Shown piece by piece: positions 50,595-62,500 of a stretch of DNA of 64,000 bases. The notes beneath the pieces are model-generated. The model was not told the DNA's origin. It did not search any database and worked only from the letters and a program-made list of their open reading frames with translations. Made by a program: the position numbers and the translations under genes. This DNA comes from Pisolithus tinctorius. Lineage: Eukaryota > Basidiomycota > Agaricomycetes > Boletales > Pisolithaceae. Within the stretch, counting starts at the first letter, position 1; each line of letters opens with the position of its first letter. The stretch is from assembly GCA_024663395.1 (NCBI GenBank), contig JANFAH010000013.1, positions 186,001 through 250,000 of the forward strand, written 5' to 3'.

Positions 50595-51410
50595 TGTCAT
50601 GACCATGACACCAGCGTAAGCCCCTAATACCTACTCTGCCCTCTTCCGACATGTTCCCGTGCTTCTCCGCCCTCCTCCGACGTGTTCCTGCGCTCCTCCG
50701 ACCCTCCTGACACGTCTCCACACCTCTCCGAGGTCCCCTGTCCATGTTCTGACCAACTCCGCTCAACTCCGCCCTAAGGTTGGTCATGTGGGCTGTCGGA
50801 CTTGTGGCCCTGCATTCTAGATAGGGTTCCGCCCTCGTGTCGGTTTTCTCCATTCTTCCACTTCTTCAGTATTTACCCTCTCTTCCTCGTTGTAGTAGTT
50901 TCCTTGTCTCAGTTAAGGTCCCCGTCGTCCCTACTCTCTATCCCTTGTGTTGGAAGGACTCTAACCCACTATACACTTATTGGTTTACATTCTGTACTGC
51001 ACCGCCCTTGACCTACATCGTATATAAGGCCATGTAGTACTCCAATGTAATCAGTACGAATATCGAATAAAGTCCCCACCTTTGACTCCCTCTCAGTCCC
51101 CTCTGGAGTTTCGTCTCCACTCCCTCTGAAGTCCGCTCCGCCTCTGAAATACGAGGGCAGAGCTCGCACAAGGGGGCAGTGCACTAGCTGAACCCAACGC
51201 CCTCTCATCCGGCCTCCGACCTCTGACCTCCGGCTCCGACTCCAACCTCAGCCTCCGAAACTTCCCTTCATACCCCTCTGATCACTGTTCGTCGAATATC
51301 TCGCCACCCAGTGGTCAGATTCACTTCGGACTTTGACTGCTGTACTCTGCAGCCCAACCCGCTCCAACTCCGCCCTAAGAAGGAGCCAGGGGTGTTGTCC
51401 GACCTTGACA
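50595..51410 (+). repeat. 3' LTR of the gypsy element
   Basis: 816 bp, collinear with the 5' LTR without indels. I count about 20 differences, all transitions, all but one in a CpG context. The TATATAA (51021) and AATAAA (51066) signals are kept. Confidence 0.96.
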
Positions 51411-51961
51411 ACAAAGATGGAGATGATGGCGGTCAATGTTGTCATGATGATAGTGATGGTCCTGGTAATATTGATGCTGATGATCTGTGAGGTGTGACGA
51501 CCTGTAGCCTGGAGGGCTTTGGTATATGTACCTATGTACCATACTTGAGTTCTGTAGACTGTCAGTTGCACCAGTAGACACCTGAAAATTTCTTGTGATG
51601 TTGAAATGGGTTCCATTGGGTCCTAGGTGCCTGATGCAAGGCATCTGAATTTTCTGACCAGGCAAACAGAGCTAGGGTGAGCTTCACATCCCTGTCAGCT
51701 ACAGAAACAGTAGTCGGAGACCTACTCCTCTCTGTAGCAGCTTTCCTAGTACTGGTGATTTTTTATTATACTACTTAATTTGAACATTCAATGATGGCTT
51801 GCTCGGATTTCAATGGTCCACATGACATTGAAGCCAACCTAGGACCGTCATCAGTGCATGCATCTGATTTCAACCCTTCATTCAGAGTGAAGCCCCATTG
51901 TTACAGTGGTCACTGATAGATGAAATTTCAGTACCAGGGTATATAACATGACAACCTATGT
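51411..51961. other. CACTA-element DNA between gypsy insertion and WD40 gene
   Basis: This continues the sequence interrupted at 44664, after the ACAAA duplicate. A His/Tyr-rich minus-strand frame (51665-51375) runs into the LTR and is not supported. It probably holds the 3' flank of the WD40 gene. Confidence 0.4.
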
Positions 51962-53705
51962 TTACAAATAGATCACTGATTCTCCGGCATAGTCCTCCTT
52001 CCAATGTTCAAGCCTCCTCTGGCCCCCAGTGATGACTCCATTGCTCCCACTCATGCTGGCAGTTCCAGTCACGCTGTGTCTGGCTTGTACATCCCCAATA
52101 ATTTGCTTGACCTCACTGATTTGCTGTGCGATGTCCCAAAGCATGTCTATGTCACCCTCCCCACTGTAAGGAACTGCAGATGTGGGTTTGACATGGAAGA
52201 GGCAGGATAGGTCAATGGTAAATACATTTGGCCAGCACAGGACAAACAGATGGTCCATCATCCATGCACCCAGCTCAATCTGTTCCCGAGAATCAATATG
52301 TAATATCTTATGTATGGTAGCATACTCATGCTAGTACATGCAATTGGGAGGTGTCCTCCTAGCATGATTAGGGCCAACACAATGATAATGCTGGTCAGGC
52401 CCCGTAAAATCGGTATAATTGTCCAAGGCTTGGAGATGGGAGCTTTCTGTGAGTTATACATGTGATCCCATACACTAATTGACATATTCTTGCAACTGGC
52501 AGCTAGTGAAGCACACACAATAATGCAATGTCCACTGATATCTTGCACCTGCACATATTTTAGTAAAGGCTTTTAAAATAATGTTGAGAGACAACTGACC
52601 GCAATAGTTTGTATGAGAGTACTATTGGTGTGATGGAGCATTTCAATGCCTGCACCTGTTTTCCTGTTGAATATGTATACACATCCACTATCACTACCCC
52701 CGATGACAACTTTGGCATCTTCTCCAAATCCCACTTGTTTTGGAACAGCTAAACTAGGTGGCAGGTCAGTCAGGAACATCCTGATGGACCGTGCACCATC
52801 CAGATGATACATAGTGAACCCATTTATTGCATTGTTGATCATGAATAGCCCCTTTTTCAAATGGACAGCAGCAGATCCACTATTGAAAGATAAGCAGGGC
52901 ATAAATTAGATATGGTTGGTCCTACATTACTGATTGACAGTGATGTTTGGCAATCACTTTTCCATCATTTCCATCCATCTTGACACTACAGACCTCATGA
53001 GTCACACTCCAACATGGGACAAAGCACTTACACATTCCCATCATACAAGCCAAAGACATAGATGCTTCCATTCTTGCCAAAGGCAATAGACTTTGGAACA
53101 GTACTATCGAGACGAACCACAAACACCAGCTGAAGCTGTGAGCTCATACTCAGTGAAAGAACCTGAACAATATTGTCTTGGTTTCCGATGGCAACATGGC
53201 AAGTTGAATCAGTGGTCGATGTGTCCCATGCAATGCAGGTAATTTCAAATCCTGAGCCTAACTGCCTGGCACAAATCTCCTGAAACTGCTTCTACATATC
53301 TCAGATTAGATGATTTTTTGCATCGAGAGAAGTGTCTTACATCAAGAGTGTTGGATCTCATGAATACGAGGTGTCCCATACCAGTGCCATAGCACAGAGT
53401 TTTGGCAGGCACATGCTTCACTTTCATCCAAATAGCACAACTTACAATGCCACAGGACTCCAAGTGTGTCACCAAAGTCAGCTCCTTCCAAGTTTCAAGG
53501 TTCCAGAGCTTAACTCCCTCAGTACCTAGATGTCATTAGTATGAGTCTCAGTCCATGGTACAAACCTACTGCCAGCAGCAAGAACTTGCCCATCAATGGA
53601 TATGGCAAGTGCATGCACAGATCCTGTGCTCTTGAAAGAAGTGACTTTTTGGTAATGCTGCTTTAAGGAAGGTGAAGGGGAGAATAGCGATTGCAATGCA
53701 TACAT
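51962..53705 (-). pseudogene. WD40-repeat protein with hydrophobic C-terminus, transposon cargo
   Basis: I start at ATG 53705 (MYALQSLFSPSPSLKQHYQK); the frame continues upstream only from a GTG. Beta-propeller repeats follow across introns: VHALAISIDGQVLAAGS, GVKLWNLETWKELTLVTHLES, CAIWMK, FEITCIAWDTS with CHVAIGNQDNIVQVLSL, VPKSIAFGKNGSIYVFGLYDGNV, KVVIGGSDSGCVYIFNRKTG, and GHCIIVCASL with ISVWDHMY. After the propeller come one or two probable membrane helices (LTSIIIVLALIMLGG) and a last exon (ISEVKQIIGDVQARHS) ending near 51962. Frame breaks between exons, for instance about 52258 and 52922, suggest decay, but some may be unresolved introns. WD40 propellers are protein-binding platforms. 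What a transposon gains from one is unknown. It shares a 349-bp divergent promoter region with the coiled-coil gene. Confidence 0.72.
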
Positions 53706-54054
53706 GGTTTGAGATTCTGGTGATTTCTTCACCCACTCGCATTGTGCATAAATAGTGGATAAACATATGTGCTAGGGAACCCAAAAAAGGGCCACCCTGG
53801 TCCTTTGCAACCCTGTTGGACAATACCACTATTGTGGTGTGATACCATGGTGTTGAGCCCAGCTCAATAATTGATGCTATTGTATAATTGCATAATTGTG
53901 TACCACTGTTGTACTGCTGTCATAGTTGCCAATTGCCATGTGCCATGTTATCACAGCTCTTGTTTTGTTTTCCACTTTGCGATGCCACAATGCCTCTCTG
54001 CATTCCAGGATCATAAATCTCCATCAAGCATCTCATTGCTCAAGCTAAGCAGAA
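53706..54054. promoter_or_regulatory. Divergent intergenic region between the two cargo genes
   Basis: This separates the WD40 start (-) from the coiled-coil start (+). It holds many CAATTG/TTGTAC-like AT-rich motifs but no unambiguous TATA box. Shared promoter function is inferred from orientation. Confidence 0.35.
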
Positions 54055-55856
54055 ATGCCTACCATGGCCAAGCCAGTATCACCTTTCTTCAGTGATGATT
54101 CCACTGCTCCTCCACCTTTACCCTCCATGCTAACAGATCAAATCAAGTTATTTGGCAGTCCATGCCACCCTACAACACTGCTTGCTGACAAAGTTCTTGC
54201 TCCAGCTGGTTTGGACACAAGGCGGGTCATCAAGTCTGAAGAATTGCCCAACTCCCATAGATCTACACCTGCCCCAGAGTTCCATCTCACACAAAAGCCC
54301 AAGCCAACTAAACACAGAACTTCCCCATATTCAAAGAGACCCATCATCCAACAAGCATTGTCTACTTATCAAGCTGTTTCGCTGACCATGATATGATGTA
54401 GTTGGCAATTGCAGCATCCCTTGTGTGCATGTTTACAATGGAATGAGTATGAGTCCCCAGCCTCATCACAATGACATTGCCACAAAATGGATCATCAACC
54501 TTACTCAGGATGGTGTTTTCCTGGAGATGGCAATGTTGTTTGAAGAACACACAGTAATGGTAAGTACTTCTCCCTTCGTGCACAGTCACTTGACAGTTAT
54601 GAACATAGGGTTGGAGTGCTGCCTCTTGAAGCAAGGTCTCCACAAATGGGAAGCAAAGTGAAGCCCAAGATGTGCCAGTGCAGTGCATCAGCATCATGAC
54701 CTGCTGGGGCCTGTTATGGGAGGTTGAGTATAGTCTGCACCACAGATGAAATTCAGGAGCCTGAGGATATTTAGATATGGAGCTGGGCAGATGACAGGTG
54801 GGTGCTTACAGAGGACGATGGAAAAACATAAACATGCATGTTTACCATCACAGGAGGAAGATATGGAAATGGAATGCTAACAAGAGGGAGGAGTAGAGTG
54901 GCAACCTGCACCTTGATGAGAATAAGAGAAAGTGGTGATCCTACTGGGCGACTGGGGGACAAGTGGAGTGGAGACCTGCACCACTTGACCAGAAAACAAG
55001 AGAGAGTGGCAATCCTACCAGGTGACTACATCACATGAGGGTTTAAAGCATGCTCCCACATGCACTGCTAGATTCGTCCAGGATAATTGATACAATAACA
55101 ATACAATAACAAGTGCAGTTAGGAGGGCTGGAGCTGATCACGAGTAGGCCATCAACAAAAAGAAAGGTAATTTCGCAAAAAGACATGAAAAATTTCCTTG
55201 ACAATGCTATGCATTTGGTATGCATTAATTGACAACCAGCCTCCACATATAAAATGTTTTCCTTGCAGGAGCCTTTCTCACCAAATAAGCAAGGTTGATG
55301 ACTGACAACACAGATGTAATATTCCCTGGGAGCCTTCCTTATGAGATGTGCCAGGTCACACCAGTGTCCCATTCCCACATGGCCTCCTTCATACCAGAAG
55401 ATACACAGACCATCCAGCAAGATGACAGTCTCTTTACAAAGGTAGGTAGGTTCAGTGCACTCACAGCAGCAAGGTACACTATTGAAGACACCATTCTTTA
55501 GATACCCAGTATGAGTCCATTGTGTCAAGTCAGCGGTGGTCGGAACCACCTGAAACTGCGCCTGAGACTCGTACAATTATGCCCCACCTGAAATCACTAG
55601 AACTCATGTCTGTTCCTGGTACACAGCACTCCCAAGAACCCGAGGTTGCACTCTTCTATTTTCTGCATGTTTTAGGAATCCACTCAAAGGTATACCCCAG
55701 GGCTCTAACACCCAAGATAAATGTCGTCATGAAGAGGTCAACTACTCACACAAATTGCACCAGGATCTATATGAAAAGCACAGAGTCATTAACCAACTGA
55801 GAGGATGTGTCCATCAGCTGAAAGAGGTGCATAACATGTGGTATGTACATGAATGG

Positions 55857-55957
55857 ATCTGCCACTAATGATCGGCCTCTGATGACCTGCCTCCAATGAT
55901 CAGCCTCTGATGACCTGCCTCCAACGACCTGCCTCCGATGACTTGCCTCTGGCGATC
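55857..55957. repeat. Minisatellite inside the coiled-coil cargo gene
   Basis: About five imperfect units alternate GATGACCTGCCTCC and AATGATCAGCCTCT-type 14-15-mers. It probably lies in an intron or a decayed exon. Confidence 0.7.
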
Positions 55958-57660
55958 CACCAATGCCTGTCCCAATCCACCTAGCAAGAGGCAGTGCTCC
56001 ACAACATCGACGACTGCTATCAGATGGCATGTGTGGAGATTGAGAATCAGAAAAGGAAAGTGATGGAATTGCAAGGAATTATGGAATGCCATGAAGAAGT
56101 GAGTAAATCTTATGTTCTCGTGCGAATGTGTAGGTCACTCTCTTTGCTAGGAATATATACAGGAACGTAGCAACACTCAGGCGCACATTCAGAGTCAGCA
56201 TGAAGCAACCATCAATCAGTGTAGAACTGATATCGAAAGTATCTGCAACGAGATGAAGGTAAAAATTTATTCTGGTAATTTGAGCAGAGAGCACTTAGCA
56301 GAACCCAGGTCCATATGGAGGCACAACTCACAAAGTTGTCAGTGTTATCTCAAATGAAGCTTGCCGAAGCTTTGAAGGAATGTGACCTCGAGTTTGCTGA
56401 GAAGCTGAAGGAATGTGACAAGGCATTCTCTGAAAAAATGAACAAGGCCAAGGCAAGTCTTAGGGTAAGTCAATGTTGAGATTTGTTTCCCTTCCACATA
56501 TTTAGATACACTCAGGCAGAGAAGGAAACAGAGATTGCCAACTTAGAGCAGTGATATGTGCGGCAGAGGCAACCACTAGTAAGTATTCATTTGACATCAC
56601 TGGCCTTGAGCTCATGTTGTTACAGGTAACAGGTCCCAACTGCCACCACACACAACACCTGCCCCAGAAAATGGCAGATCAGAATTGAGATGGTGATGAC
56701 ATGCTGATGTCCCACTTTGCAGAAAGCGATGAAGGCAATGTTGATGACAACAATGAGGTGCCACACTTGAAAACACCTCCACCGAGACAGCAAGGGAATG
56801 CACTAGCATCGTGGCTGACACCCATGCCAAATCTCGATGCACTGAAGAAGTTGAAGTGAACTTATGGAATCTCAGGCCAGTCACATCTTGTTAGTATACC
56901 AATGGATGTGAGAATTTTGATCATTGTGGTGTCCAGATGGCCAGAGCTCATGTATTTTACAGGATGGCACACCTGATGTTTCTCATGCCCCCTCCATGCA
57001 GCAGGAGTTTGACACACCAGAACCTCAAACACCGGGTCCACAAGGCAACATTCCCCTGCGGGTGTTACAGTTCATGGAAGCCATTACCAAAGGGATTGAG
57101 AGCACCATGAAAAGCATGCTCAGTGGTGGTTGGTTCTCACTGAATACCAAATGTAGCCCCCACTCCCAGAGGAAGAATGCAGAGAGTCAAGAGCTATGGG
57201 AGGAGAGAGATGTGGAATCTGGTGATAAATGTAACTTCTATTTGGTAATGCAAATCCAGTCTTTTGGGCAACATTTACTAACTGTTGCAACAGGCCGAAG
57301 TGTGAAGGCTGTTTAAGGAGAAACTCAATTTTACTCAAGATGTCGAGTTTGTCACCCGTGATTCAGCAGATCCCATCAATGTCCATTCATATGAATTTGA
57401 GGATGGACCTGGCCCTGATTCTGATGCGCTAGTCTTTGATATGATGTGAAATGCTAACTCCCCATGGAATAGCACCATAATTGATCTCCTTCTCCAAGAG
57501 CTGTGTACATGGTCAACAGAAGAGAACTGGCCAACAGTGCACTTGGAATGCTATCTCAGAGCACTACTTGTGGATCGCTACAAGCAACTAAGGATGACAT
57601 GGAGGAAGGCCCAACCAAAGTTGACCAAGCATGGTGTAAGGAATCCACATTCCCTGGATG

Positions 57661-58175
57661 TGTAAGCCCCTATTGTTAACTGTTCTGTGACTGCTGTTAC
57701 ATCTGCTCCCCTCTCACATCCACTGCTGTTCATGTGCTACCTTCCCATGCCCTCATTCTCTCTCGCGCAATGTTATACCTGCAGCTGCTTCTTTCCCCTT
57801 GGACTCTTTCTCTTATCATGGTCTCTATTCCTTTAGTGCTTGTAGTATACCCTCAGCCTCTGTTCTGGCCTGTCTTGTGTGTATGTGCTGTCATGTGGCT
57901 TCCCTTTACTTGTACCCTGTCTTACTTAGGTTCCAGGTTTGCCCAGACTATAAAGCCCTGTACTTAGGTACAGAATAATACCTTTTGGCACTTGGAAGGT
58001 CACCACAAGTTTCTTTTCCACTTTGTCTACACCACACGTCTCGCATTCTGCCACGCATGAACTACGTGTACTGCTTGTACTGCTCACATTGCCAGTACTA
58101 TTCCATGGACCACACTGTGCACATCACAAAATACTACTGCTACAGGGTGCTGGGTCTCACCTTCTAGTCTTGACA
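57661..58175 (+). repeat. Solo-LTR-like insertion in a cargo-gene intron
   Basis: About 515 bp of pyrimidine-rich non-coding DNA within an intron that runs from GTAAGG (about 57636) to TACAACAG (about 58278). It starts TGTAAGCCCCTA, sharing GTAAGCCCCTA with the gypsy LTR 24 bp from that LTR's left end, and ends TTGACA like that LTR. It has a TATAAA-like box (about 57946). The 5-bp flanks (GGATG and GTCCA) do not match, so the exact ends and LTR nature are unproven. Confidence 0.45.
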
Positions 58176-58965
58176 GTCCAGAATCCCTTGGGATGAACAT
58201 TTCGTTCCCTTCATTTTTTATTGTTGTTATCTAAGCCATCTAGCTCGTATTATACAGCTACTTGGACTTTTCCTACAACAGTGTTGTTGAAACACCAGCT
58301 GAAACGGAGGCATGGTTGATAGAGGAGAGAGAAGAAGTTTTGAAACTGAGTTGTTTTGGACTACCCACCATCACAATGTAAGCTACATTTTTCACTGATA
58401 CTGGCTTGTCTGTATACTTTTGGCTTACAGTTTTGTGGCTAGAAATTCATGTGCAGAGCAACTATTCTTGAACACATTGTGAAATTGAACACCGATGAGG
58501 GTGATGCCGATGCTGTGACTTGGAGGTGGCTGCAAGACCTTGTCCTACACCTCGGTGAACATGGTGCAAGTTCAGAAGAGAGTGATGTCAAGAATGAGGT
58601 GGAGGGGGTACTTCACATCAAGAATATGAAATGGTGATGTCACATCGAGTGGGAGCTTGACATTGTGGACCTTCAGCAGTTCCTTGACATTGACACTTTT
58701 TCACCACAGGGGTCTCAGCCAATGAGAAGAATTTGTGCACCCAGAAATTGCAAGAGTGGCAGGATGCCAGTTAAAGGTCTACTGATTGCTTTATATGATG
58801 ATGCTTGGATTAAAGGGCTCAACCAGCAACAGTTGGAAGCACTGGAGGTCTCTCTGGTAAACTTCCTGTGGATGAAGGTGGCAGTAGTCTAATAGTCAAT
58901 GCCTACATAGTACTATAAACAGATCGCTGGTGGGTGACAGGTGGGTGATGAATGGGTGACCAGCA

Positions 58966-59364
58966 GGCAATTCATATAAACTGTACATCGTACTTTACAA
59001 TTCAATCAATATTTCATCCTCATCCCAAACTTCAAAATTAGGCAGAGTATTTATTGTTCATGCATATTTGGAATCTTGGTCAACACACAAACATAGTTCA
59101 TTCTTGATGTTTTGTTGAAGTCACAATGTGAAGATGAAATCGGAAGTTTGCATGCACATTCAAACCACTACCAAACTTGAAGCTAAAATTGATGTTCTGA
59201 TGCCGTTGATACATGTGTGTAAACTTGAAGTATTGGTAAACATCGAGGTGTTCATGAAAACTTCAAGTTTCGCCTTCAAAAAATTGTTGAATTAATTTTC
59301 AAGTGCAGTCTTTACATTTTCTACTACATTAAGACCTGTCCTTAACTCTCCAAAATCCATTGTG
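58966..59364 (-). repeat. Right 399-bp terminal inverted repeat of the CACTA-like element
   Basis: Reverse complement of 38162-38560 with about 22 differences by eye, about 20 of them transitions. Many fall as TG in one arm against CA in the other. Confidence 0.92.
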
Positions 59365-59562
59365 GCAGTCACTGCACATTCACCAGTAAACTTTCCTATG
59401 AATGCAAGTGAACTGAACGTTTGCAGTGCCAGAAGTCACGACCCAAGTGCACATGAATATATTAGATAATTAGAGCCTGCACAGCAGGACTTGTACAGTG
59501 TAGACTTGAGTGTGGAGATAAGACAAAAGAAAAGACACTACTGTGGTAAAGAGAAAGAAAAT

Positions 59563-62500
59563 CTACCCAATGAAAACATGATCAGGGTCATCTTCACCTT
59601 CTGCATCAAGATCAAGCAGTTGGTAAAGCTTGAGATCATCATCTAAGCCTCTAAGGGCCACTTCATAAAATGACCCAAGCCAAGATTTCAGCATACTGAT
59701 GTTTGAGCCACTTCTTGACAACTTGATCATGTGCATGTTCTTCCTGCACATACATCTTGAGTTCAGCAAGGGCAGTGAGATTTTCAGTTGATAAACGATT
59801 CTGCCATTTTGTCAGGATCTCCCCAAACATGTTGAAGAGCCATTCACAGGATGCTGAGTTTGGACAGAGGGATAACAGTTGCTTTGCAATCCTGTGCAGT
59901 GGTCAAAGATCAGCACCAGGGTGTGATGACCCATTCCACACTTCCAGGGCATCAACTGGAGTATGCTAGCATTGACATGAGATAAGTTTTCAACCACACA
60001 GTTTTGGGCTTGCTTACCATCTGTTGAGCATGAGCTAGCAATGAATTTTTGAAGACCTCCATGAATGCAAAATCACCAAAGCATCCCAGATAATGGTCCA
60101 AGTCTGTGAAAAGTTCCACTGGAGCCTCTCCACCATAAAAGCAAAGCCACAAGTGACCAAACAATGCTGCAATTCCAGCTCGGGTTGTCAGTGCAATCTT
60201 CTTGAATGGGGAAGTTTTGTAAAATGGGTTGACAACCACAGCAGCAATGAAGACCTCCTGGTCACACTGACCCCAACGTTGCTCTGCACTTTCTAAGACT
60301 GCTTTACAAGCAGTACTATCAGCTGTATCTGTGAGCTGGGAGTACTTGAAATATAGAAATCCAAATGATAACACAACATGCTCAGGTCTGGCATGGGTAG
60401 CCTGATGCATGTTTGTCATGATTGCAATTGGCTCAAGTAGATTTTTCCACCTGCACACAAGTTCAGTCCTAATTAATAAAGAAATCTGCATATATGTATT
60501 TGCATACCTTGCCATTGCATGCCAAAAGGTTGCATCCTTGATTGTGGCAATAGCAGTAAATGTATTCCCTTGTGGTCTCCTATCTCCCATGGAAAGTATT
60601 GTATCCTCATGTTTTGCAATAAGGATCTCCAATGCTGGACAAACTTCCAAGAGTCATCAGTATGCAAGGAAGTGGGATGTCCAGTGTGTCAGAACTGGCC
60701 TAAGTATTGTCAGTGTTTTACCATATGTCACTGTCTGGATCTCGATCTCCTGAAGGAGGGCAAGAACATGTGTCTTACTACACAACCATGTGATGAGATC
60801 CTGTGCCATGTCTCCATAGACAGTATAGTCATCCCTGGCTTTGAAAAGGTCTCCAACAATAAGGTTCCACTGATTGATATTAATTAAATTTAAAGTCAAC
60901 AGAAATGAATGAGGAAATATTCCTACCTGATGAGCAAAGCAATCTGGAGTGATGATCTGTGGGAACTTTTCTCAGAGGAGGCAACGAGCCTTTTTTGACT
61001 CCCCAGAGGCATCTGTAGTACAGGCAATGACAGTTGCACCCTGTTCAGCTTCAACTATGCCAATAGTCATTAGGATTTGGTGGAGAAGTTCTTCAGCTGT
61101 TTGTAAGTCCTTTGATCCATCATGGACTCGGTGTAGGGAGCCATATACTCCCTGAGGCTGGAACAGGAGTTGGTTACTAAATTCCACTGGCCTCCATGAC
61201 AACCCCTATCACTCTAGGCCTTCAGAATTTCTCCTGATGACCTTCAGCACATTGCCCAGCCATCAATGAGCCAGTCCAGAAATTCTGTGTTCACCCAGGA
61301 TCATCTGGAGTTCAGTAGCCAAACCACCCCCAGCCATGTCACCACTCACCCATGTCAGTCACCCTTACAAAAAACTCCAGTTTCCCCTGTCACCCTAAAT
61401 TCTGCAAGCTGGACTTTGTGCCAGTACACTACACTCTGCCCTCCTGTGCCACTCAGCTCCACCTCCCACTTGTATGCATACTCTCATTCTGTTGGAAGAT
61501 ACCCCTTACCATTGTTCCATTCTTACTCTTGTCTACTACCCACTGGACTATTTCACATGCATCTGTTTTTTGCTGACATCTGACATCCTTTCCTTTATTT
61601 TCCAGTCTTTTAGTTTTTCTGCCCCACCTTACTCTGACTCGTACCTACTTTCCCTGTACTATATAATTCCACCATAATGTTGGAAATATACCACCCACCT
61701 TTGGAGTTGCTATCTGTGTGTGTTCTGCGAGTTCGAGAGTTTCCAGAGTCTAAGTGCATATATAGAGTCTACAGTGTCTTCAGTGTCCCCAGCAGTCTTT
61801 GTGTCTCCTGTGTTCTCCAGTCCTGCACACCTTATCCTGTATCCCTTTCGCTTTGAATTCACTCTTCTTGGCGCATAGCAGCCTCTCGGAATTTTGTATA
61901 CCCACCTTGCTGTTCCTCATGTGTCTACAGCTGTCTGGAATTAAATTCTGTGGCTCTCACTCGAATTCCCCACTACCTTCTAGTTCCTTTCTCGACTTCT
62001 CCTTCCATGCAGCACCCCTTGGGACAATCCTAGGGAATTCTCCCTTCACCCTTCCTCTAGTTGCATGCTTCCCAGAAGTTGTGTCACACATCAGACAGTG
62101 TATAACTATTAAATGCTTGTGAGGATATAGTATGTTTGGTGTAGACATGACCCACCTTTTGCTGTGCAGTAATCATGAAGCCAATCAGGTGATGACTGTT
62201 CTCACTGGTCCACCCATCACACTGTAGGGTAACTTCAAGGCCTCTACACTTGTTTTGTGCTGCTGTCTTGAGTCCCTGCAGAACATCAGGCAAAATGCAC
62301 TGAGTGAGGACCTTGGAGGATGGATTTTTTGCATGTGGAAGAAATCAATCACAAATAACCTTCCACTCATGGTTCTCCACCCACCACAATGGTAATCCTG
62401 CACTAGCAGTAAACCTTGCAAGCAGCCTCTCCCAGTCAGCCTGGTCAGCAGGGGTCCAGGAAACTCCAATAGGTGAATGGAAAGATGGGTTAGAAGATAT

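Larger units (their letters stand above)
44665..51410 (+). mobile_element. Ty3/gypsy chromodomain LTR retrotransposon (chromovirus)
   Basis: A complete 6.75-kb element: two 816-bp LTRs beginning TGTCATG and ending TTGACA, a gag frame, a pol frame in the order protease, reverse transcriptase, RNase H, integrase, chromodomain, and a polypurine tract before the 3' LTR. A perfect 5-bp duplication ACAAA flanks it (44660-44664 and 51411-51415). Domain order with integrase last and a C-terminal chromodomain marks the chromovirus branch of Ty3/gypsy. Two TGA stops and a changed RNase H catalytic residue make the copy non-autonomous. It is far richer in CpG than the surrounding transposon. Confidence 0.97.
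54055..58892 (+). pseudogene. Long coiled-coil protein with conserved C-terminal domain, transposon cargo
   Basis: A multi-exon gene read as: a Pro/Ser-rich start (MPTMAKPVSPFFSDD, KSEELPNSHRSTPAPEF); GVFLEMAMLFEEHTVM at 54.5 kb; then heptad-rich pieces (QSQHEATINQCRTDIESICNEMK, AEALKECDLEFAEKLKECDKAF, RAEKETEIANLEQ); an acidic zone; and a C-terminal domain from about 57.4 kb. That domain begins SPWNSTIIDLLLQELCTW, passes RYKQLRMTWRKAQPKLTKHG, then after a long intron VVETPAETEAWLIEEREE, TWRWLQDLVLHLGEHG with SSEESDVKNEVEGVLHIKN, and FSPQGSQPMRRI, ending at 58892. I recall similar C-terminal domains in many agaricomycete hypothetical proteins but know no function. Stops within exons (for example after IANLEQ and after HIKNMKW) mark decay. 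The intron before VVETP holds an LTR-like insertion. Confidence 0.65.
38162..59364. mobile_element. CACTA/Plavaka-like DNA transposon with cargo genes
   Basis: A 21.2-kb element (about 14.5 kb once the gypsy insertion is removed) bounded by two 399-bp inverted repeats starting CACAATGG and ending CCATTGTG. It holds a CACTA-related transposase of the type called Plavaka in basidiomycetes (42160-38690, -), an unassigned 2.5-kb zone, a WD40 gene (53705-51962, -) and a divergent coiled-coil gene (54055-58892, +). Terminal CAC and a 3-bp duplication fit CACTA elements. The flanks read ACA on the left and GCA on the right. The left A follows a C, so one CpG-to-CpA change would explain the mismatch. 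All coding parts carry stops or frame breaks, so the copy looks dead. Confidence 0.85.
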
